The translations under genes were made by a program, and so were the position numbers. A DNA stretch of 41,132 nt. It comes from Dongia_A sp035274225. GTDB lineage: Bacteria > Pseudomonadota > Alphaproteobacteria > Dongiales > Dongiaceae. The notes beneath the pieces were generated by a model that ran no database searches, had not been told where the DNA came from, and worked only from the letters and a program-made list of their open reading frames with translations. Positions 24,029-33,476 of this stretch are shown here, piece after piece; the first letter of the stretch is position 1; every line of letters begins with the position of its first letter. The stretch is taken from assembly GCA_035274225.1 (NCBI GenBank), contig DATEOK010000196.1:1-41132 (forward strand). Reading direction: 5' to 3'.

Positions 24029-24592
24029 GTGCAGGCATCGCCTGAAGCTTGTCCGGCCCTGGTCCTCAATGCCGACTTCCGGCCGCTGAGTTATTTCCCC
24101 CTGTCGCTGTGGCCGTGGCAGGAAGTGGTGAAGGCTGTCTTCCTGGACCGGGTCAACATCATCTCCGAATACGAAAACGAAGTTCACAGCCCGTCCTTCA
24201 AGATGCGGCTGCCTTCGGTCATCTCGCTCAAGGAGTTCGTGCAGCAGTCGCGCCGGCCGGCCTTCACCCGGTTCAACGTGTTCCTGCGCGACCGTTTCCG
24301 CTGCCAGTATTGCGCGGAGACGTTCCCGACCCACGAGCTGACCTTCGACCACGTGGTGCCGCGCTCGCGCGGCGGGCGCACCAGCTGGAGCAACGTGGTC
24401 ACGGCGTGCCAGACCTGCAACCTGCTCAAAGGCAGCCGGTTGCCACACGAGGTGGGCATGCACCCACGGAGAAGGCCCCTGCAGCCGAGTACTCACGAGC
24501 TGCAGGAGAACGGTAGAGCCTTCCCGCCTAACTATCTGCACCAGAGTTGGCGGGATTTCCTTTACTGGGACACCGTGCTCGAGACGAGCTGA
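24029..24592 (+). CDS. HNH endonuclease
   Basis: 187 aa. The HNH nuclease centre is complete: zinc cysteines CQYC and CQTC around FDHVVPRSRGGRTSWSN. Before it lies a ~85-residue region (LVLNADFRPLSYFPLSLWPW) found in a widespread, chromosomally encoded alphaproteobacterial HNH family whose role is not established. GTG 24029 is the only sensible start: the nearby ATG 24025 is in another frame with an early stop, and GGAG stands 8 nt before the GTG. Not part of a visible restriction or phage module. Confidence 0.9.
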   Translation: MQASPEACPALVLNADFRPLSYFPLSLWPWQEVVKAVFLDRVNIISEYENEVHSPSFKMRLPSVISLKEFVQQSRRPAFTRFNVFLRDRFRCQYCAETFPTHELTFDHVVPRSRGGRTSWSNVVTACQTCNLLKGSRLPHEVGMHPRRRPLQPSTHELQENGRAFPPNYLHQSWRDFLYWDTVLETS

Positions 24593-24613
24593 GCCCCGAC
24601 GCATTTCTCATAG

Positions 24614-24727
24614 CTGTCATCCCGGGCAGGCCGCGCAAGCGGCGTGACCCGGGACTCATACGATCTGTCAGCATCGCGGTGATGGCCCATGGGTCCCGGG
24701 TCGCGCTGCGCTTGCCCGGGATGACAG
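24614..24727. repeat. Long inverted repeat with TGTCATCCCGGG arms
   Basis: Outer arms CTGTCATCCCGGGCA (24614-24628) and TGCCCGGGATGACAG (24713-24727) are perfect inverted repeats. Inner segments GTGACCCGGGACTCAT and ATGGGTCCCGGGTCGC are also inverted copies of each other. It shares its 12-nt arm with the repeat at 3738. Located between the HNH gene and the YczE-like gene. Confidence 0.88.
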
Positions 24728-24799
24728 GTATGGAATGCGAACATGTATCGCAGCAATCCCGTCATTGACGCCGCACGCCCGCCCCCATAAGTCAGCGCG

Positions 24800-25438
24800 A
24801 TGCGTTCCCTGATCTCCGTCGCGCCGCAGCGCTGGTTGATGCTGTTCTCCGGGTTCCTGTTGTGGGGCCTGGGCCTCGCGCTGTTCGTGCGCGCTGACCT
24901 TGGCCTGGGGCCGTGGGATGCGTTCCACCAGGGCCTCGGCTTCCAGCTCGGCATCACCATAGGAACGGCCAGCATCATCGCCAGCATGATCGTGCTGCTG
25001 TTCTGGATCCCGCTCAGGCAGCGGCCGGGCATCGGTACCATCTTCAACGCACTGACCATCGGTCCGTTCATGGATTTCTTCTTGTGGCTGTTGCCGCAAG
25101 AAATCGAGAGCCTGTGGCTGCGCGGCGCGATGCTGGCCGCTGGCATGGTGTGCGTCGGGATCGGCAGCGCGCTCTATTTGCCCGCGGGCCTGGGCGCGGG
25201 CCCGCGCGACGGCTTGATGATGGGGCTGCACAACAAGCTCGGCTGGAGCATCCGCCTGTCGCGCACCGCCATTGAAGCTTCGGCGCTCGCCATCGGGTTC
25301 TTCATGGGCGGGACGGTCGGCATCGGCACGCTGGTCTTTGCGTTCGGCATCGGTCCGATCGTGCAGGCGAGCCTCACCTACGGGCGCCGCTGGTTGCCGG
25401 ATTGGCGCTTGCCCACGCCGGCGCCGGCGCAACGATAG
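24800..25438 (+). CDS. YczE/YitT-family integral membrane protein
   Basis: 212 aa with about five hydrophobic segments. The family-typical opening block LGLALFVRADLGLGPWDAFHQG and a related internal block LYLPAGLGAGPRDGLMMGL are present: an internal repeat with the GxGPxDxxxxG pattern. Close relatives (Bacillus YczE) have no firmly established biochemical role; YczE has been linked to surfactin production. ATG 24800 has no clear ribosome-binding site. It appears monocistronic. Confidence 0.88.
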   Translation: MRSLISVAPQRWLMLFSGFLLWGLGLALFVRADLGLGPWDAFHQGLGFQLGITIGTASIIASMIVLLFWIPLRQRPGIGTIFNALTIGPFMDFFLWLLPQEIESLWLRGAMLAAGMVCVGIGSALYLPAGLGAGPRDGLMMGLHNKLGWSIRLSRTAIEASALAIGFFMGGTVGIGTLVFAFGIGPIVQASLTYGRRWLPDWRLPTPAPAQR

Positions 25439-25716
25439 GCAGGCGACGACGTCCACATTGATGATCACACCGCACGCGTACGCGATGCCTGGATGTGCAC
25501 CGATAGTTCGCAGTACTTGTCCTCGGCGCGCATGGAGAAGGCGCGGCAATGCTTGGCGCAGCGCGTTTACCATGAACCTTTTCCTGATCAAATGAGACTG
25601 GTTCGTTTTCTCTCGCTATCACTTCGTTCAAAAGGCGTAGTTGCGTAAAAAGCCAGGACTCATCGGAAATTCTTCGTCTAAGGTCAGCCCGCCGGCACAT
25701 GCCTCGGGGGACTGCG
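25439..25716. other. 278-bp gap before the KamA-like gene; possible decayed minus-strand gene
   Basis: No intact gene seen. The part 25570-25690 is AT-richer than its surroundings. Read on the minus strand, one frame gives a protein-like stretch (ESWLFTQLRLLNEVIAREN, about 25600-25660). A different frame just downstream gives another with a Cys-rich start and a stop (CAKHCRAFSMRAEDKYC, about 25500-25560). This could be a frameshifted remnant, or chance. Confidence 0.3.
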
Positions 25717-26901
25717 ATGGCTGGAACCAAGACAGGCGACTTCGTCGAACTCATTTCGCCGTTCCTGCGGCGCAAGATGACAGAGCTGGAACTCGCGCAC
25801 GGCATGAACAGCGCCGAGTGGCGCGCCATCGCGCTGCAGTACGTCAAGAATCCGGTTGAAGCCGCGATCTCGCCGCAGGAGCGCCGGCGTCACTACGAGT
25901 CCGAGATCGCCCTGCAGTTCAACGGCCAGCCGCTCGCCGGCGTCGAGCGTTTATACCGCCGCACCGCGCTGCTCGAGCCGACCACCGTATGCGCCGCGCA
26001 TTGCCGCTGGTGCCTGCGCGGCCAGTATCCGGTGAAGACGCTGAGCGAAGCTGAGATCGTTAATGCCGCGCGCTATTTCGGCGCAGCGGAGGAATGCGCC
26101 GAGGTCGACGAGATCCTCATCACCGGCGGCGATCCGCTGATGGCGCCGAAGCTGCTGTGCATCGCGTTCCAGGCGATCAAGGAGCATGCGCCCAATATCC
26201 GCACCATCCGCATCGGCACCCGCGTGCCGTTCCAGGATCCCGAGCGCATCAACGACAAGCTGCTGTCGGTGCTGACGTCCCTGCCCGGCCACCGCATCGA
26301 GATCGGCGTCAACGTCAATCATCCGATCGAGTTCTGGCCGGAGTCACGTGCCGCGATCGCGCGCCTCAAGGCGACCGGCGCGACGATCTACAACCAGCAT
26401 CCGCTGCTGAAGGGCGTGAACGACGACCTTGCTGTGCTGGCGCAGCTCTATGCGCTGATGCGCGACAACGGCATCGAGGCGCACTACCTGTTCCATGCCA
26501 TTCCGATGCAGGGCATGCGGCACCACCGCACCTCGGTGAAGAAGGGCGCGGAATTGGCGATGCGCCTTTCCGCGTCCGGCGAATTCTCCGGCCGCGCCAA
26601 GCCGCACTACGCGCTGATGACCGACATCGGCAAGATCGTGCTGTATGATGGCACGATCATCGCGCGCCGCCCGACTGACAATTCGTTGCTGCTGCGCTCC
26701 GGCTACCGCCTGGAGGACCGCCAGGCGTGGAACCCCAGCTGGCGCATGCCGGCCAGCGTCCAGGTCGACGACGAGGGCTTCATGTGCGTCTGGTACAAGG
26801 ACGGCGAGGACGAAGCCTGGAGCGAGCTTGGACTGTGGGGCAACCTGCCGCTCGCCAGCAACGACACCGGCCCACGCACCAGCTCGATCGCTAGCGCTTA
26901 A
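25717..26901 (+). CDS. KamA-family radical SAM protein (aminomutase-like), substrate unknown
   Basis: 394 aa. Radical SAM cluster cysteines are at 92, 96 and 99 (CAAHCRWC), followed by ITGGDPLM and IRIGTRVPFQDPERI, as in lysine 2,3-aminomutases and EpmB. A plausible PLP lysine is Lys306 (TDIGKIVLYDG), but the GGGGK run of KamA is shortened. Ile262 (FHAIPMQG) takes the place of the substrate-binding Asp293 of clostridial lysine 2,3-aminomutase, so lysine is unlikely to be the substrate. ATG 25717 follows CGGGGGAC; ATG 25699 is an alternative. Its end overlaps the convergent acetyltransferase gene by 11 bp. Confidence 0.87.
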   Translation: MAGTKTGDFVELISPFLRRKMTELELAHGMNSAEWRAIALQYVKNPVEAAISPQERRRHYESEIALQFNGQPLAGVERLYRRTALLEPTTVCAAHCRWCLRGQYPVKTLSEAEIVNAARYFGAAEECAEVDEILITGGDPLMAPKLLCIAFQAIKEHAPNIRTIRIGTRVPFQDPERINDKLLSVLTSLPGHRIEIGVNVNHPIEFWPESRAAIARLKATGATIYNQHPLLKGVNDDLAVLAQLYALMRDNGIEAHYLFHAIPMQGMRHHRTSVKKGAELAMRLSASGEFSGRAKPHYALMTDIGKIVLYDGTIIARRPTDNSLLLRSGYRLEDRQAWNPSWRMPASVQVDDEGFMCVWYKDGEDEAWSELGLWGNLPLASNDTGPRTSSIASA

Positions 26902-27346
26902 GCCCCTTGCGGAACCGGATGGCGCGCTCGACCTCTTCGAAGCCGAGCGACGCGTGCGCCCAATGGCCGACGTCGTTGTCGAGCAGCGCATCGGACGCCA
27001 TTTCGGTGTAGCCATTCTCCAGTGCCCATTGCTCTGCCGCTTTCACAAGCGCGCCACCGACGCCGGTGCGGCGCGCGCGCTCCGCGACGTACCACGCTTC
27101 AATGAACGGCACCGGTGAAGAATCGCAGCCGTCGGCATAGGGCCGCAGCGACAGCTCCAGCATGCCGACGATCTTGCCGTCGTCCTCGGCAACGAACACG
27201 CGGTGCGGCAGCAGCGGCTCGCCTTGCGCCACGAAGTAGCGCGCCACTTCCAGCCGCAACTCCTCGTCGTTGGCATCCGGCCACAACGCCATGCGCATGG
27301 CGCGCCACGCGTCCCCGTCGGCTTCGGTCGCAGATCTCACCTTCAT
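26891..27346 (-). CDS. GNAT acetyltransferase resembling aminoglycoside 6'-N-acetyltransferases AAC(6')-I
   Basis: 151 aa GNAT-fold enzyme. It has the acetyl-CoA loop (RRTGVGGALV) and blocks that match, from memory, chromosomal AAC(6')-Iy/Iaa of Salmonella: GCDSSPVPFIEAWYV, MASDALLDND and LGFEEVERAIRFRK. In those proteins the enzyme acetylates the 6' amine of aminoglycosides; whether this one does so or has a housekeeping substrate is unknown. ATG 27346 begins MKVRSATEADGDAW. It sits alone, without resistance neighbours or mobile DNA, so it is a native chromosomal gene. Confidence 0.85.
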   Translation of the reverse strand: MKVRSATEADGDAWRAMRMALWPDANDEELRLEVARYFVAQGEPLLPHRVFVAEDDGKIVGMLELSLRPYADGCDSSPVPFIEAWYVAERARRTGVGGALVKAAEQWALENGYTEMASDALLDNDVGHWAHASLGFEEVERAIRFRKGLKR

Positions 27347-27356
27347 CCCAAGAAAG

Positions 27357-27470
27357 TACCCCTTCCCCCCTCGCAGGGGAAGGTTGCGAAGGCTTAGCGA
27401 GCGCAAGCGAGCTTAGGCGCAGCTTTGCTCGCTAAGCCTTCGCAGCCCTCTCCCGCGAGGGGAGAGGGGA
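27357..27470. repeat. Composite palindrome of three hairpins
   Basis: GCGAAGGCTTAGCGAGC (27386-27402) and GCTCGCTAAGCCTTCGC (27427-27443) form a perfect 17-bp stem. It is flanked on the left by CCCCTTCCCCCCTCGCAGGGG and on the right by CCCTCTCCCGCGAGGGGAG, each a small hairpin. It stands between the 5' end of the acetyltransferase gene and the 3' end of coq7 and could terminate the coq7 operon. Confidence 0.88.
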
Positions 27471-27496
27471 ATTGGATTGATGGGCGATTGAATCCT

Positions 27497-28057
27497 TCAG
27501 ATCCGCTCCGCCAGCCAGATCGCCAGCCTGGAGCCGGCCTTGATCGCGCCGGTCAGCAGCGGATAGGCCGGCGTCTGCTGCGCGCCGTGCTCCAACCCCG
27601 TATCGCGGTGCTCCAACTCCTCGGCGCGGAACTTTTCGATCTTGGCCTTGAGCGGCGCTTCGTCGGCACCGAGCTTGTCGGACTGAGCGCGGTAATGCTG
27701 GTCAATCACTTCCTCGACCGCGACGGTGCAGGCCATCGCCGCTTTCGGCCCGAGCAACGCGGTCGCCGCGCCAAGCGCGAAGCCGGCGGCGTTCCACAGC
27801 GGGTGCAGCGCGCTTGGCCGCACCCGGCGCTCCACCATCAGCTTCTCGAAGGCGCGCAGATGCTCCAGCTCCTGGGCATACATATGCTCGATCGCCTGCG
27901 CCTCCGGCTTGCCGCGCAGGACCGCGAGCTGGCCCTCGTAGATGCGCTTGGCGCCGAACTCGCCGGCGTGATCGACGCGGATGATGCGATCGATCAGCTC
28001 GTCCTTGGTGAGGTCGCCCGGCAGGCGCCCCGCGGCAGTGTCGGTGGATTTCTCCAT
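27497..28057 (-). CDS. coq7: Demethoxyubiquinol hydroxylase (Coq7 family)
   Basis: Carboxylate-bridged diiron monooxygenase catalysing a late ring hydroxylation in ubiquinone synthesis. 186 aa, made of two four-helix-bundle halves with repeated iron ligands: RVDHAGEFGAKRIYEGQ and ELEHLRAFE in the first half, AVEEVIDQHY and EELEHRD in the second. Its ATG at 28057 shares one base with the stop of dsbB (TGATG), so the genes are translationally coupled. This replaces the FAD-type UbiF of E. coli and is common in alphaproteobacteria. Confidence 0.95.
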   Translation of the reverse strand: MEKSTDTAAGRLPGDLTKDELIDRIIRVDHAGEFGAKRIYEGQLAVLRGKPEAQAIEHMYAQELEHLRAFEKLMVERRVRPSALHPLWNAAGFALGAATALLGPKAAMACTVAVEEVIDQHYRAQSDKLGADEAPLKAKIEKFRAEELEHRDTGLEHGAQQTPAYPLLTGAIKAGSRLAIWLAERI

Positions 28058-28560
28058 CACGCAGCTTTGCTCCGCAGCGCGCCCCAGAGGGTGAAGGCCG
28101 CCAGGGCCAGCGCGTAGAGGATATTATAGCCCGCCATGGAGATTCCGAACATGGTCCAGGCTGGCACGTCGCAGCGCACGATCGGCGCCTCGTTGATCGC
28201 CTTCTCCATTTCCTCCGGGGTCAAGCCGATGAGGCTCTGGCCGGTGCAGGCCGTGGTGCCCTCCCACCATTTCTGCTCCACGCCGACGTGGAACACCGCG
28301 ATGGCTGCCGTCGCCGCAAACGCGAGCGTGAGCAGCCACAGCGCCGCCTTGCGCCGCGAGGTGCCGGCCGGCTGTAGGATGGCGACGATGCCGACGGCGA
28401 TCGCCGCCCAATAGCCGTAGCGCTGCCAATAGCACAGCTCGCACGGCGCAAGGCCGAAGCCGTATTGCGCCAGCCACGCCATGCACAGCGCGGCGAGCGC
28501 GCCGCCGGTGGCTATCCAGGGCACGGAGGAGACGGGGAACAGGGGCTGGCGGGTGTCCAT
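28057..28560 (-). CDS. dsbB: Disulfide bond formation protein DsbB
   Basis: 167 aa with four membrane segments. The first periplasmic loop has the redox pair CELC (PCELCYWQRYGYW), and the second has two Cys (ACTGQSL and VRCDVP). DsbB reoxidises DsbA with ubiquinone as acceptor, which gives a functional link to the downstream ubiquinone gene coq7. ATG 28560 begins one base after the stop of the YqaA-like gene, so all three form one operon. Confidence 0.93.
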   Translation of the reverse strand: MDTRQPLFPVSSVPWIATGGALAALCMAWLAQYGFGLAPCELCYWQRYGYWAAIAVGIVAILQPAGTSRRKAALWLLTLAFAATAAIAVFHVGVEQKWWEGTTACTGQSLIGLTPEEMEKAINEAPIVRCDVPAWTMFGISMAGYNILYALALAAFTLWGALRSKAA

Positions 28561-28561
28561 G

Positions 28562-29143
28562 TCAGAACACGTATTTGAGGGCGATGAAACCGCCGACCAG
28601 CGCCACCACGAACAGGGTAGTGACCAGCGTCAGACGGCGCTCGATGAAAGCACGGATCGGCTCGCCGAACCAATAGAGCAACCCTGCGACCAAATAGAAC
28701 CGGATACCGCGGGTGATGATCGACGCGACGATGAAGATAGGCAGGCTGAAATGCGCGATGCCGCTGGCGATGGTGACGATCTTGTAGGGAATCGGTGTCG
28801 CGCCCTTGATCAGGATCACCCACAGCCCCCACTCCTGGTACCACGCCTGGAAGCCCGCCAAACCTTCCTGCATGCCATAGAGGGAGATGATCCACTGCCC
28901 GACCGTCTCCAGCAGCGCGTAGCCGATATAGTAGCCGAGCATCCCGCCCACCACGGAGGCAACGAGGCACACGAAGGCGATGCGCCAGGCATGGCGCCGG
29001 TCCGCCAGCACCATCGGCACCAGCATCACGTCGGGCGGGATCGGAAAGAACGAGCTCTCGGCAAAGCTCACCCCCGCCAGCCACCAGATGGCCTTCGGGT
29101 GGCGGGCCTTTTCCATAACCCAGTCATAGAGGGAACGCAGCAA
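28562..29143 (-). CDS. YqaA/DedA-family membrane protein
   Basis: 193 aa, SNARE-associated (DedA-like) family. The early block AESSFFPIPPDVMLVP and the central GATPIPYKIVTIASGIAHF are typical of the YqaA branch. DedA-family proteins are thought to move lipids across membranes and affect envelope homeostasis. The start is a TTG at 29143 (MLRSLYDWVMEKA, as in homologues as I recall them); an in-frame ATG at 29116 is the alternative. First gene of the yqaA-dsbB-coq7 operon. Confidence 0.87.
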   Translation of the reverse strand: MLRSLYDWVMEKARHPKAIWWLAGVSFAESSFFPIPPDVMLVPMVLADRRHAWRIAFVCLVASVVGGMLGYYIGYALLETVGQWIISLYGMQEGLAGFQAWYQEWGLWVILIKGATPIPYKIVTIASGIAHFSLPIFIVASIITRGIRFYLVAGLLYWFGEPIRAFIERRLTLVTTLFVVALVGGFIALKYVF

Positions 29144-29236
29144 AGGGCGGGCACCAGAAAAAATACGGTGCGCCTGTTTAGCAACGCGCGCCAGCTATCG
29201 CAAATCAGCGCATCGTGAGTCGATTGTGATCTCTGC

Positions 29237-29500
29237 TCAGTGCAGCGTCAGCAGCTCGTTGGCGTTGCGCCACTTCGGCGCGGTCAGCAGATCGACGCTG
29301 GAGACCTTCACCGAATGCAGCTTGCCGTCGAGATTGTGGGACCAGAAGTCGAGGAACTTGCGCAAGGTGGGGAACTGGGGGGCGAGGTCGTATTCCTGCC
29401 AGAGATAGCTCTGCAGCAGCGAAGGGTGATCCGGCATGTGATACAGGATCTCCGCCGTCGTGAGCCGGTACTGCTTCAGCTGCATCACCAAACCGGACAT
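29237..29500 (-). CDS. usg: Usg family protein
   Basis: 87 aa soluble protein of the alphaproteobacterial Usg family, recognised by YRLTTAEILYHMPDHPSLL and WQEYDLAPQFPTLRKFLDFW. The family name comes from a gene beside phosphoribosylanthranilate isomerase in other species and its function is not established. ATG 29500 has GAGG about 5 nt upstream. It stands alone, divergent from groESL with 338 bp between, and 93 bp upstream of the YqaA-like gene. Confidence 0.88.
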   Translation of the reverse strand: MSGLVMQLKQYRLTTAEILYHMPDHPSLLQSYLWQEYDLAPQFPTLRKFLDFWSHNLDGKLHSVKVSSVDLLTAPKWRNANELLTLH

Positions 29501-29708
29501 CGGCACCTCTCTCCTCGTTTGTAACGCGAGGGCGCCTGTCAGGTTCAACGCCTGCCGGCGCGACTCGTGGAATTAACGATACTCGAAGGATAACCGACAA
29601 TCCTTAACAAAGTTGCAATTTGTCCGTAATTCCAATGAGTTATCACTCACGAGCCAGGATTGCTGCTAAGCCCCTGTTCGGAATCCGAAAATTCCCCGTT
29701 CACGGGCT

Positions 29709-29737
29709 CTTGACTGGGGCGACAGGCAGCCCTAAAT
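29709..29737 (+). promoter_or_regulatory. groESL promoter, heat-shock-like
   Basis: CTTGAC at 29709-29714 and CCTAAAT at 29731-29737 (18 nt between CTTG and CCTAAAT) fit the alphaproteobacterial RpoH pattern CTTG-N17/18-CYTATNT with mismatches. TTGACT/CTAAAT with 16 nt would also pass as a housekeeping promoter. The CIRCE operator starts 3 nt downstream, as expected for the transcription start. The remaining upstream DNA to 29507 shows no gene. Confidence 0.75.
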
Positions 29738-29739
29738 CG

Positions 29740-29766
29740 CTGGCACTCACGGAGCTTGAGTGCTAA
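29740..29766 (+). promoter_or_regulatory. CIRCE element (HrcA operator)
   Basis: CTGGCACTC (29740-29748), 9-nt spacer, GAGTGCTAA (29758-29766). The right arm is a perfect match to the CIRCE consensus; the left arm has two mismatches to TTAGCACTC. HrcA bound here would repress groESL. Combined with the heat-shock-like promoter this gives double control. hrcA itself is not in the window. Confidence 0.92.
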
Positions 29767-29838
29767 CAGGGCGCCCTGCTCCGGTCGGAGTTTTCCGACA
29801 GGGAAAGCGAAAAAACCTAAATCAATCGGAGGGTTTCC

Positions 29839-30156
29839 ATGAAATTCCGCCCGCTCCATGACCGCGTTCTGGTGCGTCGCGTCGACCAGCTGGAGAAGAC
29901 CGCTGGTGGCATCATCATTCCGGATACGGCCAAGGAAAAGCCCCAGGAGGGCGAAGTCATTGCGGCCGGCGCCGGCCTCAAGAACGAGGAAGGCAAGCTC
30001 ACCCCGCTCGACGTGAAGGCGGGCGACCGCATTCTGTTCGGCAAGTGGTCGGGCACCGAAGTGCGCGTCGATGGCGAGGATCTCCTCATCATGAAGGAGA
30101 GCGACATCCTCGGCATTATCGAGGGCACTCCCGCCGCCAAGAAGAAGGTCGCGTAA
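29839..30156 (+). CDS. groES: Co-chaperonin GroES
   Basis: 105 aa heptameric lid of the GroEL folding chamber. The start is MKFRPLHDRVLVRRV; the mobile loop EKTAGGIIIPDTAKEKPQEG that binds GroEL is present, and LIMKESDILGII ends the core. The short Ala/Lys tail is usual. GGAGGG lies 8 nt before ATG 29839. groEL follows after 56 bp with its own GGAG. Promoter and CIRCE lie 70-130 bp upstream. Confidence 0.98.
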   Translation: MKFRPLHDRVLVRRVDQLEKTAGGIIIPDTAKEKPQEGEVIAAGAGLKNEEGKLTPLDVKAGDRILFGKWSGTEVRVDGEDLLIMKESDILGIIEGTPAAKKKVA

Positions 30157-30212
30157 CCATCCGCGGCCTTTTTCGTAACCACAGACATCGAACCTAACTG
30201 GAGAAACCTACC

Positions 30213-31859
<1,647 letters not shown>

Positions 31860-31890
31860 TCGGTCTCACCACCGATCGGAGCCAAGCTCG

Positions 31891-31923
31891 AAGGGCTGCA
31901 CCGCAAGGTGCAGCCCTTTTCTT
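31891..31923 (+). terminator. Intrinsic terminator of groESL
   Basis: Perfect 12-bp stem AAGGGCTGCACC (31891-31902), GCAA tetraloop, GGTGCAGCCCTT (31907-31918), then TTCTTT. The stem carries A-rich and T-rich outer ends, so it may also stop transcription of the convergent lipoprotein gene that ends at 31929. Confidence 0.93.
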
Positions 31924-31928
31924 TGCCG

Positions 31929-33476
31929 CTACTGCGCCCTGACCGTAAAGGGCTCGCTCACCCCGACTTCCTCGTAGCCGTTGTCGACCAGCAGCTTGGC
32001 GACGTACTGGCCCGGCGGCAGCGGCTTGTCGAAGGTGACCTCGCCATCGATGGCGCCCTCGGTGTAGAGCCAGGCGATGTAGCGGTGGGTGCTGGCATCG
32101 CCGGCCTTGTAGATGCCGATCCAGTCCCGGCTGTTGCCGGGCGAATCCTTCCACGATACCTGGAACGGTTCGCCGGACTTGAGCTCGGTCTTGGTCAGGG
32201 TGACCTTGGGACCCGCGTTGGGATCGAGCACGCGGAACTGCGCGCTGGCGAGTTCCGTCGAGCGGTCCTCGCGCATCAGGCGGACCTTGTAGTCACCCGG
32301 TGCCAGCACGACCCTGAAATCGTCGGCATTGAAGGTGACTGTTCCATCTGTCGCTGCGCCGGCATACCCGACGACGACATGCTCTGGATCATCGGCCTTA
32401 TAGATGCCGATCCAGGCGCGCTCGGGCGCCTCGACCCAGCGGACCACGACTGCCTCGCCAACTTTGATTCTGGGCCTGGCCAGCGTGACCAGCGGTATGC
32501 CGTCGCTGCTGGTGATCCAGAATTGCGCGCTGGCAAGTTCCTTGTAGCCGTTGTCCAGCAGCAGCTTCGCTTGGTATTCCCCGGGCGGCAGCTCGTTGCG
32601 GTATTTGCGGCCGTCGAAGGTGACCTGGCCGGCTATAGCGCCGTTGCCGGTATAGAGGTAGGTGAGATAGTGGTGGGTGTCGGAATCGCCGGCCTTGTAG
32701 AGGCCGATCCAGTCGCCCTGGTTGCCGGGCGCGTCCTTGAATGACACGACAATCGGCTCCCCCAGCCGGATCCTGGACGGGTCGACGGAGACCTCCGGCT
32801 TTGCGTCCGGATTGGCCACGACGAACGGCGCATTGGCGAGCTCGACATAGCTTTCGCCACGCATGAGCCGTACTTCGTATTTACCGGGCGTCAGCGGCTT
32901 GGCCAAGGCCTCGGTCCCGATCTCGATTTTCCCGCGCGACGATGCATTGGTGTCGACGCGGGCGAGATGAGCAGCGAGGTTGGGCTCGCCCATCTTGTAG
33001 ATGCCGATCCAGCCGGACGCATCGCTCGATCCGATATTCCACATCACTTTGATCGGGTCGCCGGGATAGATGCCGGTCATGGCGACGTGAACGCTCGGCT
33101 TTGTCGCGGGCTTGGCGACCTGGAATTCCACCTTCGCCAGTTGCTGACCGGCCGCATCTGTGATGGCGGCGATGTAGCGGCCCGGCTTCAGCCGCGTGGT
33201 GCCGAACTTCGCCGCCGGGTTGTCGGCGCCGTCCAGCGGCTGCGACGTGATCGCGCCCGCGCCCGCGCCTGCCTCGGCGTTGAAGATACCGACGCCGACT
33301 CCCTCACGCTTCTCGAGCGTCGTACGCACGGTGAACTCATCGCCGAACGCGACAGGCGATGGTTCCACGGTCACCAGGTCGAATGCCGGCGCCTGCTGCT
33401 GCGGCTCCTCGCGCGAACACCCCAGTGCCAGGCCTGCGAAAACGACGGCGGCAAACATCCAGCGGATCAGGCGCAT
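31929..33476 (-). CDS. Lipoprotein built of repeated WIGIYK Ig-like modules
   Basis: 515 aa. Lipoprotein signal MRLIRWMFAAVVFAGLALGC with the lipidated Cys at 20. Residues 34-120 are one Ig-like module of a first type. Then come four repeats of a second type at about 127-221, 227-321, 328-416 and 424-513, each with G(D/E)P(I/F)xVxW, DWIGIYKAGD, (Y)LYT, GxVTF, PPGxYxAKLLxDNGY and ELASAQF. The WIG(I/L)YK core resembles SKICH-type Ig folds; that comparison is from memory. No catalytic domain. Probably an envelope-anchored binding protein. The same two module types end the nuclease-like protein at 35872. Confidence 0.85.
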   Translation of the reverse strand: MRLIRWMFAAVVFAGLALGCSREEPQQQAPAFDLVTVEPSPVAFGDEFTVRTTLEKREGVGVGIFNAEAGAGAGAITSQPLDGADNPAAKFGTTRLKPGRYIAAITDAAGQQLAKVEFQVAKPATKPSVHVAMTGIYPGDPIKVMWNIGSSDASGWIGIYKMGEPNLAAHLARVDTNASSRGKIEIGTEALAKPLTPGKYEVRLMRGESYVELANAPFVVANPDAKPEVSVDPSRIRLGEPIVVSFKDAPGNQGDWIGLYKAGDSDTHHYLTYLYTGNGAIAGQVTFDGRKYRNELPPGEYQAKLLLDNGYKELASAQFWITSSDGIPLVTLARPRIKVGEAVVVRWVEAPERAWIGIYKADDPEHVVVGYAGAATDGTVTFNADDFRVVLAPGDYKVRLMREDRSTELASAQFRVLDPNAGPKVTLTKTELKSGEPFQVSWKDSPGNSRDWIGIYKAGDASTHRYIAWLYTEGAIDGEVTFDKPLPPGQYVAKLLVDNGYEEVGVSEPFTVRAQ

